Shown here: one piece after another, positions 17,323-26,384 of the stretch
How positions within the stretch are numbered: the stretch's first letter is position 1
Layout: each line of letters begins with the position of its first letter
Origin: an uncultured Parabacteroides sp.
GTDB lineage: Bacteria > Bacteroidota > Bacteroidia > Bacteroidales > Tannerellaceae
Assembly (NCBI GenBank): GCA_944325345.1
Contig: CALUZV010000025.1
Coordinates: forward strand, 1-52,423
Direction of reading: 5' to 3'
DNA length: 52,423 nt
Position numbers and translations under genes: made by a program
The notes under the pieces: model-generated
Databases searched by the model: none
Told to the model about the DNA's origin: nothing
What the model saw: only the letters and a program-made list of their open reading frames with translations

Positions 17323-17454
17323 AACGTTTTTTCTGGCCATTTCAAAACGCAAAATTAAGGAATTAATTCTTGCGTACAAACAACTGATATTAAAACAATA
17401 ATACGATTTAATTGTTTTAGAAAAACAGCAAAAATAATGGCCAGAAAAAACGTT
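17323..17454. repeat. 19-bp perfect inverted repeats flanking a promoter
   Basis: AACGTTTTTTCTGGCCATT (17323-17341) and its exact reverse complement (17436-17454) enclose 94 bp holding the minus-strand promoter of the cupin gene. The geometry matches Bacteroidales invertible promoters. The core TTTTTTCTGGCCA recurs, with one C/T change, at the fimbrial promoter (30635-30647). Confidence 0.85.
17350..17380 (-). promoter_or_regulatory. Promoter of the cupin gene, inside inverted repeats
   Basis: TTTG (17377-17380 read on minus), 19 bp, TAATTTTG (17350-17357). The downstream inverted repeat begins within the predicted leader. The promoter currently faces the cupin gene. Confidence 0.8.
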
Positions 17455-17492
17455 CCTCTTGTCCCGTGATATTTTTTATCTTGATGTATGTT

Positions 17493-18407
17493 TTACTTCA
17501 AATTCAGCGTGAATGTGTAGTAATTATTCGCGTAGAGAGAATAATTGCGGTTGGATGTTTCCGGAGAGTCGTTTCCTAAAGTTACACTCCAAGTTTTGTC
17601 GCCGGAAGTAATGGTTGCCTTGGTTGCTTTTTCTGAGTCTGTGCAAATATTAGGGGCGATGTAATAGTAGAATTGCTGGGATTCGCCGGCGGGTATGCCT
17701 TCAGAGAATCTGTCGCTGAAGGTTTCCGTTGTTGTATATGCGTCGTCCGGTAGTGCTCCCTGATTGGTACGCGGATAGACATAGGCCTTTGTCGGGACAT
17801 GTTCTAAAGAAACCGTCAAGTCGCTTAACTCCGCGTCTGTCTCATTGTTGATAACCAAGTTGATGCGCGTTATCATACGGGAAAGCAGGGCGGAGAGTTT
17901 CGTCTCTTCGCTTACGTCTCCCATCCAATAGCCGCACATCGGTATCCGGTCGCGTTTCGACAAGTCATTGCTTGCTTGGATATCTATTAATAGCTGTTGG
18001 AATTGGGGTAGGTTATTTGGCCAAGACAGATTAGGGTTGTTTGTATTGGCGACAATGCAAACCGTAGAATTGCTTGCTGTAATCAGTTCGACTTCGAAAT
18101 CTTCCACATACATTCCCGCCTCTCCTTCTCGGAGGAAATATTTGGTTTTCGTGTCAAGCAATATGCCTCGTTCGTTGAATTGGAGCACCCAAATATCGTT
18201 AATCAAATTCTCTACTTCGGGCGTATGGGGAGCCATAGCCCGCGTATCTGTTCCTTCGAAGGAAAGCGTGCCCAGCGAGAGAGAAACGTTCACTTTCTTT
18301 CCTTCTTCCGCGAGAGGGCTGAGGTCGTCTTGCTGACAACCCGCTAATCCGCTTAATCCCATTAAGCATCCTAATGCCCAAACTATGATATGGAGTTTCT
18401 TTTTCAT
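17493..18407 (-). CDS. Fimbrial lipoprotein subunit (Mfa/DUF4906-like)
   Basis: 304 aa. Lipoprotein signal with lipobox LSGLAGC; the mature start is CQQDDLSP. The region VENLINDIWVLQFNERG...VCIVANTN resembles the N-terminal beta domain of Mfa2/FimB and DUF4906-type fimbrial proteins. The sequence ends in YSLYANNYYTFTLNLK without the extra strand seen in the major subunit. It is the last gene of the fimbrial run and follows the 360-aa subunit by 21 bp. A tip or accessory role is inferred from position only. Confidence 0.7.
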   Translation of the reverse strand: MKKKLHIIVWALGCLMGLSGLAGCQQDDLSPLAEEGKKVNVSLSLGTLSFEGTDTRAMAPHTPEVENLINDIWVLQFNERGILLDTKTKYFLREGEAGMYVEDFEVELITASNSTVCIVANTNNPNLSWPNNLPQFQQLLIDIQASNDLSKRDRIPMCGYWMGDVSEETKLSALLSRMITRINLVINNETDAELSDLTVSLEHVPTKAYVYPRTNQGALPDDAYTTTETFSDRFSEGIPAGESQQFYYYIAPNICTDSEKATKATITSGDKTWSVTLGNDSPETSNRNYSLYANNYYTFTLNLK

Positions 18408-18428
18408 TGTGTTTCCTTTTATGTTGTA

Positions 18429-19511
18429 TTATTTATTGAGCGTTGAGATGAGATCTGTTACCCACGATTGGTTTTGCCAAGTAACGACGGAAATCCTGCC
18501 GTCTTCGACACTTATTTCCCATTTCAAGTTGTACGAACGGGCATGAAGCAACATGTGTTCGTTTACCAACGTCATGTATTGCGTGGGCACACCGTTGATA
18601 GCCAAGTTTATCAAGACGGCGATAGGCGTGCTCATGGTCATGGTCGGCAATACCGCTATGTCGGCCGTGAGTGTGCCGTCGTCCTTCACCTGTACTTCAT
18701 CGCCAGGCAGCGTTACCCATTCCCGTTTGTCCCCGATACGCATCACCAGAGTGTCAGCTATTTTTTCCGAACTCCAGTTGTAGGTCAGTTGTTTGTCGTG
18801 GTAGAAAGGGTTTTGCAAACCGCTGACTTCAATCCCGGCGGCCAATGGTTCCAAGGTATTGACACCAGTCCCTTTCTTTATGGTAAATGTGAAGCGGGCC
18901 ACTTGGCTGATAATCGGGTTCAGCTTGATGTATTGCACGCCGGTTGTGTTTACGACGATTTTGAAAGGTTGCGCGCTGGTTTCCTCGTAGCGTCCGTCGG
19001 TCGAATAGAGATATATTCCGTTGTCCACCTGCATTTGCAAATCAGTCCCGATGGGATAAGCCGGTGATATCATCTTGAACTTATAAGTGCCGTTCTCCAG
19101 ATACAGAGGCGTGCCTATTTCCTCCGGATTAATGGTTAGTTTACCATTTTCGGTCGTGGTTGTGCAGGGGTATAGTGTATTGTAGCCTCCGCTGCTGGTG
19201 CCTACCACATAGCCTTGGAGGTTCGGAGTGCCGTAAGTGCTCCCGTCTTCATTTTGTTTGGCATAGCTCAACCACAACGTGCTACCTACGGGAAGGAGGC
19301 TCGCATAGAGGTTAGGAAGTGAATGCCAATTTGGATCGAGGTCGTCCACAGCCTTGGTCTGTACATTGCCTGCCGGATTGCACAAGCTACCCGGCAATAG
19401 AAATTCGACTTGCACCTTGCCGTCCGGGACAACAGAAGACGTTATCTCATCCTCTGCGCTACAGGCACAGAGCAAACCGGTAATACATCCTATAATTGCT
19501 AATCTTTTCAT
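18429..19511 (-). CDS. Fimbrillin-family lipoprotein, minor subunit
   Basis: 360 aa. The signal peptide MKRLAIIGCITGLLCAC gives a lipidated Cys at 17. The mature protein is beta-rich and contains VQTKAVDD near the N-terminus, a possible protease-processing region as in P. gingivalis fimbrillins, and ends LKWEISVEDGRISVVTWQNQSW, similar to the C-terminal strand region of fimbrillins. It sits 7 bp after the 665-aa gene in the same transcript. Which position it occupies in the fimbria is unknown. Confidence 0.7.
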   Translation of the reverse strand: MKRLAIIGCITGLLCACSAEDEITSSVVPDGKVQVEFLLPGSLCNPAGNVQTKAVDDLDPNWHSLPNLYASLLPVGSTLWLSYAKQNEDGSTYGTPNLQGYVVGTSSGGYNTLYPCTTTTENGKLTINPEEIGTPLYLENGTYKFKMISPAYPIGTDLQMQVDNGIYLYSTDGRYEETSAQPFKIVVNTTGVQYIKLNPIISQVARFTFTIKKGTGVNTLEPLAAGIEVSGLQNPFYHDKQLTYNWSSEKIADTLVMRIGDKREWVTLPGDEVQVKDDGTLTADIAVLPTMTMSTPIAVLINLAINGVPTQYMTLVNEHMLLHARSYNLKWEISVEDGRISVVTWQNQSWVTDLISTLNK

Positions 19512-19518
19512 ACGCTCT

Positions 19519-21516
19519 TTATTTATTAACTGTTACGTCTCGGACACAACGGATTTGGTCGCCGAGGGCTTTGCGGCTATCGTTGATTAGACCGAATCGC
19601 CAATCATTTCTTAAATAGAATACCCAATTGGTACTGCTACCGCTACCGCTGTGTTCACTTGTGCGCAAAATAGCGTTTATTCCGTCTCCATCTAATTTAT
19701 AAACAGTGGATGGGTGAATGAATCCTACTGCAGGTATTTGCATAACGGCACTCGGGGTTCCCCAATCGAATCGTGTATATAACTCCTCTTGATTATCTTC
19801 ATTAATTTCATTGAAAGTCATATTCTTGTCTCCAGAAAAATAGGCGAATTCGAAATAGTTTCTTGTCCTGTCATCATTTTCAGGTTTGGCTGATTTCATT
19901 AAAATTCGTATTCGATAGCAATCATCTTGACCTAAACGTTTAATCAAATAAAAACCCATCTCGCCATTCTTAAAAGTTCCGTAAATTACTTCTTCCCGAT
20001 ATCCTAGAATATTTCCGGTATAAGGATCTGGATGATGAAATCCACTATACCAATTACCAGTAAAAGATCTCTCTGGTAAGAATGTAGCAAAGTCTTCTTT
20101 CGTCGGCAGTCTCCAGCCCTTAGGACAAGGATGGTTTTCTGTGCTGCTTGTCCAGAATTCATTAATAAAAGGGTCTTCGGAATTCTTATCTTTATCATAC
20201 AGCCAAATACCACCATTATTGATATCATAAATGAATTCATAAATCCCGTCATCTCCAGGATTAATAGCTACATTTTCTCGTCCTCTTACAGGTATTGTTC
20301 CATTTTCTAATTTTTTTTTGCTTTTGGTTTGTAATCCGCCATAGACCTTCTCCCCATATTGATTATAGGTATAGAGAAATTCGTAGGTAGAAGTTCCTTT
20401 TATTGCTATATCATATTTATCCATATCCAACATATAAGGAATATTCCGCGCATACTGATAATAATACCCTCTGCATTTCTCCCATTCATTGTAACAATCC
20501 GCACTTTCTGCACCTATGTTGCGGTCCATCCACATCAGGTTCCCGAAGGTAACTGGTTGTCCCAAGTAATTATCCTTATCCACATCTAACCATTCATACA
20601 CTTGCGGGGCGATGGCGATAACACGCACGTCGTCTTTCAAGACGGTGATAAGCAAGGTATATTGGTGGTTCATCTCGAATTGGAAATTACCTTCTTTTCC
20701 TTCTTCGTCCACTTCCTTCAAGACATAATCTATAGAGCTTAGTTCGCTTCCCAAGCCGGATAACGTAACCGAGATGGTTACCTGCTCATTCTTCTGATTA
20801 GGGAAGATGAGCATTTCGCCGCGGACCTCTTCAGATGTTGTTTTTATCTCTTGGGATAGATTTTTAACAAAAGTTCTGTCGGAAATATTATCTTCTGAAG
20901 AGTAAGACCAACTTCCGCTTTTGATATTGAGCGTACCGCTGGAATGTGTTCCTTTCACCACAATCTTTTCTAACTTAACCTTTTCCAATTTCTTCTCCAC
21001 ATCTTCTGTTTCATCTTGCTTTGCAATCATAAACTTCAACTTACTCATGGCGTGCTTGAAATTCATTTCTAAGCGGTAGCCATTGTTTGCTGTTTGTCCT
21101 TGTAAGTTGTTGGAGAACATAAGGTCAGGCAGTTCATTGTACTCACTTACCTTCTCTGTTATGGTAAGATTATTAGGTTGTGTAGGCAAGTTTTTGCTTC
21201 CATAAGTTACCCCATAGAAATTCATAGGGTCATCACTAAAGGAGATAACCGTACCGTAATCAATAGTATGATTATCGATTTCCCTACCTTCTGTCCATTG
21301 ATTATCTTCTATTCCATAAAGCCGATATTTCGTACCTGTTTCGAATCGTTCTATTTCATCTCCCGAGCGAGTAATGATATGCATCTTCTGGGCACTTAAA
21401 GCGATTTCTCCAGTCCCGGATGGATTAACCGGAACAGGTTCTTCATTGACTGAACAAGCGGACAGCCACGCTATCGCAAACATTACAATCGGATATGTAA
21501 ACTGTATCTTTCTCAT
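19519..21516 (-). CDS. Fimbrillin-like lipoprotein with FISUMP-type C-terminal domain
   Basis: 665 aa from MRKIQFTYPIVMF at 21516 (lipobox AWLSAC). The longer frame overlaps the upstream gene and is rejected. Residues ~30-330 are a fimbrillin-like beta region (EIALSAQKMHIITRSGDEIERF). From about residue 340 a second module begins with FGNLMWMDRNIGAESADCYN and continues with EFWTSSTENHPCPKGWRLPTKEDF and DQIRCVRDV, the pattern of the Fibrobacter succinogenes major paralogous (FISUMP) domain, which has a C-type-lectin-like fold. A fimbrial tip adhesin is an attractive inference. The upstream gene ends 25 bp before it. Confidence 0.75.
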   Translation of the reverse strand: MRKIQFTYPIVMFAIAWLSACSVNEEPVPVNPSGTGEIALSAQKMHIITRSGDEIERFETGTKYRLYGIEDNQWTEGREIDNHTIDYGTVISFSDDPMNFYGVTYGSKNLPTQPNNLTITEKVSEYNELPDLMFSNNLQGQTANNGYRLEMNFKHAMSKLKFMIAKQDETEDVEKKLEKVKLEKIVVKGTHSSGTLNIKSGSWSYSSEDNISDRTFVKNLSQEIKTTSEEVRGEMLIFPNQKNEQVTISVTLSGLGSELSSIDYVLKEVDEEGKEGNFQFEMNHQYTLLITVLKDDVRVIAIAPQVYEWLDVDKDNYLGQPVTFGNLMWMDRNIGAESADCYNEWEKCRGYYYQYARNIPYMLDMDKYDIAIKGTSTYEFLYTYNQYGEKVYGGLQTKSKKKLENGTIPVRGRENVAINPGDDGIYEFIYDINNGGIWLYDKDKNSEDPFINEFWTSSTENHPCPKGWRLPTKEDFATFLPERSFTGNWYSGFHHPDPYTGNILGYREEVIYGTFKNGEMGFYLIKRLGQDDCYRIRILMKSAKPENDDRTRNYFEFAYFSGDKNMTFNEINEDNQEELYTRFDWGTPSAVMQIPAVGFIHPSTVYKLDGDGINAILRTSEHSGSGSSTNWVFYLRNDWRFGLINDSRKALGDQIRCVRDVTVNK

Positions 21517-21541
21517 GATTATTCCTATGCTTTTTGTCCGT

Positions 21542-22603
21542 TTAATTATATGTTTCCTCTGTAGGATTCCCGAACGGGTAAATAGGCACATAGATATAGC
21601 CTCCATTTTCCCACGGGCATTTGTTGCCAACCAATTCAATGCCTTCTTCCCCGAAAACAATGGTGAAGGTGTATGCTTCGTTGGCATAGAGTTTGTTTTC
21701 TTCTTTGCCTTCGTCCCAAGAATCGTTTTCATCCCTCTCTATAGTAAAAGGAAGGGTAGCAGAGAATTTAATTTCTTTAGGGTTCGTAAACTCTACATCC
21801 TCAGACCTTAATACTGTAATTGTTACAGGTAAAGAGGTTTGTTCTGGTACGATATAAGCCCAGCCGATTTCCAAAGGATTTTCTTTTGATATTTGAAAAT
21901 CTCCTTGTTGGATTACGGTATAACGATGGCTATTGCTGCTTTTAGGTTTGTACAGGAAATCCTCTCTGCTCCATTCGACTTGTGTAGCTATCAGCGATGG
22001 GTCTAAAGAGATGTGTACATTTTTTATAAATTTCCCCATATTTTCTGCCAGCTTTGCCATGAAAGTAACTTTCGATTGTGCGTGCATAAACTCCAATGTT
22101 TCTCCGTCGGCCCTATCGAAGGGCAATGTGGCAGAAGCAACGATTGGTGTGATGGAAGTAAGAATATCGGTAGTGCCTATACCGCTTGTTGGAATGCTCA
22201 AAAGTTCGTAGCCTTTATTGCTATCTGGTGTTAGCGATGAAGGCGCATATCCGGTGGCAACCACCCGTCGGTTCCCATCAGGATACAACTTACCGGTATT
22301 GTAAGGCTCATTAGGACGCTTATAGGTATCGATACTTTGGTCGGGCTTGGAGACATGATAAGGCGTAACTGGGGCTTGTGTTTGCCCTAACCAGTCGCCG
22401 AAATCCCAAAATAGGAAGACCGGCTGATTTGAGGTAGTTGTTGTTTCGTCGTTATCCTCTTCAGTTTGTGTATTCGTGCTGCTGTATAGGCGCATTTCTT
22501 CTTCCGAAGAAGACATATCGGGAACATCTTCTGTCGTAGAACATGCAGGCAGCAACAACAAGCCTGCGGCTAATGCGTAGATTTTAAAAACATCTATCTT
22601 CAT
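21542..22603 (-). CDS. Fimbrillin-family lipoprotein
   Basis: 353 aa from MKIDVFKIYALAAGLLLLPAC at 22603, preceded by AGGAGGAG. The upstream 24 codons of open frame overlap the previous gene and are rejected. The lipobox is LLPAC. The mature part starts with an acidic low-complexity linker (STTEDVPDMSSSEEE, EEDNDETTTT) and continues as a beta-rich fimbrillin domain with VTFMAKLAENMGKFIKNVHI and LYANEAYTFTIVFGEEG near the end. Minor structural subunit by family and context. Confidence 0.75.
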   Translation of the reverse strand: MKIDVFKIYALAAGLLLLPACSTTEDVPDMSSSEEEMRLYSSTNTQTEEDNDETTTTSNQPVFLFWDFGDWLGQTQAPVTPYHVSKPDQSIDTYKRPNEPYNTGKLYPDGNRRVVATGYAPSSLTPDSNKGYELLSIPTSGIGTTDILTSITPIVASATLPFDRADGETLEFMHAQSKVTFMAKLAENMGKFIKNVHISLDPSLIATQVEWSREDFLYKPKSSNSHRYTVIQQGDFQISKENPLEIGWAYIVPEQTSLPVTITVLRSEDVEFTNPKEIKFSATLPFTIERDENDSWDEGKEENKLYANEAYTFTIVFGEEGIELVGNKCPWENGGYIYVPIYPFGNPTEETYN

Positions 22604-22619
22604 GGTTTTACTCCTCCTC

Positions 22620-24263
22620 TTAATTTTGTGGCACCTTGATTTCCACCTCCGAACTCCCTTTGTCTTTCCAATCAATCAATTCGGAATGGATACGCATCAC
22701 TTCGTTCCCCGGAAAGGCAGAGCCGGGAGCGACAAATTGGTTTACCTTTAAGATATAGTAATGGTTGCGCTTGATGCCCCAGCGAGTTTCGTTGGCATAG
22801 TCTATAGTTCCTTCTTTATTGGCTTCGCCATCGATGTAGGTATAGTAATAGCCCCAACCACCGTCGTAGCGGTTGAATTCTGTATTTGGTTCATCTTGTA
22901 GTTGTTTGCGCATACCGCTTAAAGAATAGTATTTCTTTGTATCATTGGCTTGCCAGAAGGTACCAGGTAAGTATTCAGTGTCTGTTAAATCTTCTAGTAA
23001 CTTTAATGCTTCATCTTCAGTGGTTGCTGTCTTCTCTACCAATTTGTCATTCTCATTCACCCAAATCTTCTTTGGAGTATATTTAGCTCCCACCATAACA
23101 TGAGTTGTTACGAAGCGATTGACGGATGCGAAATCCTCTTCAGGTATATCAATATTTTTATGTACCATATTCTCTGGACAGTAGAGGCCCTCGGTATAGT
23201 GTTTCTCTTGATCATTTTCTTTTACTTTACTTTCATCAAACAAGGTCGCTTTTCGTGTTATACAGCGTTCTCCCGTTTCTTGTAGCATTTCCACCATCTG
23301 CTGCGTATCGTAATAGAGGAAATTCGCTTGATAGTTTGCCAAATCCTTCAGGCCGTAACCACCGTTGTCTCTTCGTTCAATAAAGTTGCTCATCGCATAG
23401 TTGGGGTCTGTTAGGTAAGCATTCTTTCCTGTTCCCTCTTCCCGATAATCCATGTAAGTTTTTCGGTTAAGGACATTCAGCATATAATTGACATTGTCTA
23501 ACTTTATCCAGCCGGTGTTTTCTTTATTCTCTTTGTTTATGTCTTGTTGATCGATGACTTCTACATAATATTCTCCTTCTCTGTTAGTTGCCACACATGT
23601 CAGCAATACCTTGGCTACAGTGCGTACTAACTTGACAGGGTTGTTTATTTTGATTTCAGAACCTTCTGTCCCATCAAATACTATATCCCTGCTTCCTTTG
23701 TTCGTTGTTATAGCAGCAGTCATTAAGATATCGCTTCCTTTACCATCATTTTCATGGTTCACAGTCATTAAGCTGCCAACAATATTGTGTCCATCAGAAC
23801 TTTCATCAGCATTGAAAATCCGTTGATCTGTTTCGAATGCTTTTCGATGTTCATCCCTCATGTTGGCTCCTAAATAAAATCGTTTAGTTCCACTAATTCC
23901 TTTCAATTCAAATGTAACATTATAGGGTGTATCTCCCTCCTTTGGAGGAGCTATAATTGTCTGTGAAGATTCGAAAGTCTCCTTACCATTATCAACATCC
24001 ATCATGATAAGAGTCAATGTATTTATGCGATGTTCTGCTTCTGTTGTACTCAATTCATATTCATCACCGATAGGGTCGAGCACACTACGCGTCAATGGCG
24101 ATTCCATTCCGGGAGGCAATATCTTTAGACTGACTAAGATATCAGTCTTGTCTCCCTCAGAGGATGGGACTGTCTGAAAGTCATCCGAGCAACCGCATAG
24201 GAGCCATGTCGCCCATCCGAGTAACAGTCCGATAAATTGTCCTATGGTACATTTATTGTTCAT
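22620..24263 (-). CDS. Mfa1-like fimbrial lipoprotein
   Basis: 547 aa. Signal peptide MNNKCTIGQFIGLLLG and lipobox WLLCGC. The N-terminal beta domain contains EHRINTLTLIMMDVDNG and KRFYLGANMRDEH. The C-terminal domain contains WGIKRNHYYILKVNQF and ends in HSELIDWKDKGSSEVEIKVPQN, the terminal strand that in Mfa1/FimA-type pilins serves polymerisation. It starts 13 bp after the Mfa2-type gene. It may be a second structural subunit or a tip protein. Confidence 0.75.
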   Translation of the reverse strand: MNNKCTIGQFIGLLLGWATWLLCGCSDDFQTVPSSEGDKTDILVSLKILPPGMESPLTRSVLDPIGDEYELSTTEAEHRINTLTLIMMDVDNGKETFESSQTIIAPPKEGDTPYNVTFELKGISGTKRFYLGANMRDEHRKAFETDQRIFNADESSDGHNIVGSLMTVNHENDGKGSDILMTAAITTNKGSRDIVFDGTEGSEIKINNPVKLVRTVAKVLLTCVATNREGEYYVEVIDQQDINKENKENTGWIKLDNVNYMLNVLNRKTYMDYREEGTGKNAYLTDPNYAMSNFIERRDNGGYGLKDLANYQANFLYYDTQQMVEMLQETGERCITRKATLFDESKVKENDQEKHYTEGLYCPENMVHKNIDIPEEDFASVNRFVTTHVMVGAKYTPKKIWVNENDKLVEKTATTEDEALKLLEDLTDTEYLPGTFWQANDTKKYYSLSGMRKQLQDEPNTEFNRYDGGWGYYYTYIDGEANKEGTIDYANETRWGIKRNHYYILKVNQFVAPGSAFPGNEVMRIHSELIDWKDKGSSEVEIKVPQN

Positions 24264-24276
24264 GGTTTATGCTCCT

Positions 24277-25335
24277 TCAAATTTCAATATGTTCGTATTG
24301 GATACGCTTCGCCCACGAAAGGATGGCGATTTCAATATTCACGTAAGCCCACGTATCGCCCCGGAGGAAGAACGTGAGCTGGTATTCGTAGCCTCGGTCG
24401 AGGAACTCCTGCGGCGTGTAGCGGTAGATGTCGGCGGCTGTGCGGAGTCGGCTTATCATATCGACAAGGTTCACGCGCACCACTTCGTTGCCCGTCGTGC
24501 GGTTCACGATGGAGAGGATGGCATCGTCCTGTCCGGCATCGTGATAGACAAGGCGCGAGGTCATAAAGTCCGCGTGGGCGATACGGTCGTCGCCATCCTC
24601 AAGCGTCGAGTCGTCGGTAACCGGTTTGCTGGAGGAAGTCCACGTCTCGTAAGGCGTATATATCAGCTCATCCGTCTCGTCCACCGAGTTGTCCCAAAGC
24701 AACTTCGCATTGCTATCGTAGATACGGAAGTCGAAGTTGTCGGCATCAGTAGCCTCCGGATGGTCGAGGTCGTGGAGGGCGATATGAATCTGCTTCGTAT
24801 CGCGGACGAGGGAAACCGTGTCGCGGGTAATCTGGTCGAGCACGACTTCCACCGGCTCCAGCGCCATCCCGTGCCAAAGCGTGTCGAGCGGCATACCGGC
24901 GTGTGGAATCGAGCCGTCCGCCTCGTGGTCGAGCGTAACAGAGAGCGCATGCATCTCTTCGCCCACAGCCGGCTCGTCGATGCGGAACTTGGCACCCGGA
25001 GTGGAGAGCATCTCGTCGAACGGCTTCTGCCCAGCGAGGACGACATATTGATAGTGTCCCGGCTGGAGCTCGAGCTGCATCTCATACCCATCCTCGGCGA
25101 GCTGCGACCCGCTTTCGGTTTTCGACGTGAGGAACACGCCGTTTTGGTCGAAGACGTATGCCGTAACGCTGCCCACATGGTCGGCAAACATATCAGCACG
25201 TTGCAGGTTATAATCGTACTCGAAGGTGAGGTACAACCCGCTGGGGCACGGCTCAAGGTCGTCGTGAATGTAATTGCACGAAGCAAGCACCGAAGCCAGT
25301 GCCATCGATTTGAATAAGCATGTTAAATTCTTCAT
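24277..25335 (-). CDS. FimB/Mfa2 family fimbrial anchor-type lipoprotein
   Basis: 352 aa from MKNLTCLFKSMALASVLASC at 25335; an in-frame ATG at 25362 is an alternative. Lipobox VLASC, then NYIHDDLEPCPSGLYLTFEYDYN, the classic start of Mfa2/FimB proteins, then VTAYVFDQNGVFL and YQYVVLAGQKPF. In P. gingivalis Mfa2 anchors the fimbria to the outer membrane and limits its length. The gene is separated from the major subunit by 1.26 kb of decayed toxin-antitoxin sequence but is followed tightly by further subunits. Confidence 0.88.
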   Translation of the reverse strand: MKNLTCLFKSMALASVLASCNYIHDDLEPCPSGLYLTFEYDYNLQRADMFADHVGSVTAYVFDQNGVFLTSKTESGSQLAEDGYEMQLELQPGHYQYVVLAGQKPFDEMLSTPGAKFRIDEPAVGEEMHALSVTLDHEADGSIPHAGMPLDTLWHGMALEPVEVVLDQITRDTVSLVRDTKQIHIALHDLDHPEATDADNFDFRIYDSNAKLLWDNSVDETDELIYTPYETWTSSSKPVTDDSTLEDGDDRIAHADFMTSRLVYHDAGQDDAILSIVNRTTGNEVVRVNLVDMISRLRTAADIYRYTPQEFLDRGYEYQLTFFLRGDTWAYVNIEIAILSWAKRIQYEHIEI

Positions 25336-25391
25336 CTTACCTATGATGTTTAATGTCTTCATAGGCGGAAGATGACAAGGGGAATAAATAG

Positions 25392-25476
25392 GGGGAATTG
25401 ACAATGGAGAATTGACAATTGACAATTAAATGAAGCTGGACGCTAATTGTCAATTATCCATTGTCAATAGTTAATT
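25392..25476. repeat. Heptad-phase inverted repeat (AATTGAC type)
   Basis: AATTGACAATGGAGAATTGACAATTGACAATT on the left and AATTGTCAATTATCCATTG on the right form a hairpin between the toxin remnant and the Mfa2-type gene. Confidence 0.75.
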
Positions 25477-25479
25477 GCT

Positions 25480-25681
25480 TTGGGTCTCGTCTTACGTCCC
25501 AGAAGTCCACGATGTGCAACTCTACAAGCATAAGCTGAAAGTATCAGTGTTTCTGCCTTAGGAAATCTTGTAGCCAAACTTCCTGTTCCATCTTTTCAAA
25601 TCGTTGTGAACTTATTTTTGTGCGACGCCGTTCATAGACCAATTCCGGCTCACCCAATCTGTTAATCTTTTCTTCATCCAT
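25480..25681 (-). pseudogene. Second toxin-antitoxin copy, internally deleted
   Basis: At 25681 an ATG opens MDEEKINRLGEPELVYERR, nearly identical to the N-terminus of the antitoxin at 26047-26373. The frame then departs and stops at 25544. Further on, in another frame, 25480-25522 encodes ELHIVDFWDVRRDPKQL, matching the C-terminus of the neighbouring RelE/ParE-like toxin (ELHIVDFWDMRRDTARL). This is what remains of a duplicated module after loss of the antitoxin C-terminus and most of the toxin. Confidence 0.8.
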
Positions 25682-25691
25682 ATCTTTATCA

Positions 25692-25723
25692 TTTAAATCC
25701 GCAAAATCCGTGTCATCCGCGTC
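25692..25723. repeat. 32-bp direct repeat, copy 1
   Basis: Starts TTTAAATCCGCAAAATCC; a copy with one mismatch lies at 26385-26416. Each copy sits just upstream of an antitoxin start, so the repeat marks the duplicated module. Internally it is made of degenerate ATCCGcG/ATCCGtG steps. Confidence 0.85.
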
Positions 25724-25726
25724 CAA

Positions 25727-26068
25727 TTAAACATCCAAATCATCAACCAACCTCGCTGTGTCTCGCCTCATATCCCAGAAATCTACAATATGCAGTTCTG
25801 CTTTTTCTTCGTCCACATAATAAATGAGTTTAAAATGTGGACGAACGGAAAGGGAACGATACAGAAGAGGACGATGCTTGAGTAATTCTTCGACAGGAGC
25901 CATTCGAGGAAACAGTTCAAGTAACGTAACTTGTCTTTGAGCTTCCTTGTAGAATTTGAGGGCGACCCGTTCTCCAAATTGCCAATAACATCAGGTTGTA
26001 GCTTCGTCTAATCGTCGGATTGCTTTCAATCGCCAGACAACTGACTTTATAAATGGTTCAGTAGCCAT
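25727..26068 (-). pseudogene. RelE/ParE-family toxin with in-frame stop
   Basis: 113 codons that read as a RelE/ParE toxin apart from one internal stop: MATEPFIKSVVWRLKAIRRL, then TGA at 25991-25993 (codon 26), then CYWQFGERVALKFYKEAQRQ...HFKLIYYVDEEKAELHIVDFWDMRR. RelE/ParE toxins are mRNA-cleaving or gyrase-poisoning proteins. The ATG overlaps the antitoxin end by 22 bp, the normal arrangement in such operons. The nonsense codon should abolish a full-length product unless an internal start is used. Confidence 0.85.
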
Positions 26069-26373
26069 GGATTGTGTCTTTTGATTAGATTAAAAGCTTC
26101 TTCTGTTGTCAATCCCGGTACGCCCGCTTTGATTTCCGCTTCCGCTTCATCAATTCGAGCGTCAATTTCCTGCCTTGTCATCGGTTTAGGATTCTCCAAC
26201 TCCTCCAGATGTTTCCGGAGGTCAGGATCTTCAGCATACATCCTTGGGTGTTCGTGTCGGATAATCTCCATCAATTCATCCACCGTCCTACGGCGATGCT
26301 GCGAGAAAGTCGAAGTCCGTCGTTCATAGACCATCTCTGGCTCACCTAATCTATTGTTCTTTTCTTCATCCAT
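26047..26373 (-). CDS. Antitoxin-like partner of the RelE/ParE toxin remnant
   Basis: 108 aa, acidic, beginning MDEEKNNRLGEPEMVYERR, with a helical middle (VDELMEIIRHEHPRMYAEDPDLRKHLEELE) and MTRQEIDARIDEAEAEIKAG. There is no signal peptide. It precedes and overlaps a broken RelE/ParE toxin, so an antitoxin role is inferred from position; I cannot name the family. The frame is intact, so it may be free to persist as an orphan. It sits inside the fimbrial operon between the major and anchor subunits. Confidence 0.65.
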   Translation of the reverse strand: MDEEKNNRLGEPEMVYERRTSTFSQHRRRTVDELMEIIRHEHPRMYAEDPDLRKHLEELENPKPMTRQEIDARIDEAEAEIKAGVPGLTTEEAFNLIKRHNPWLLNHL

Positions 26374-26384
26374 ATCACTTGTCT

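Noticed and set aside
25783..25977. 64-codon minus-strand open frame as a gene
   Set aside because: It is an off-frame shadow of the broken RelE/ParE toxin, whose correct frame gives a clear family match.
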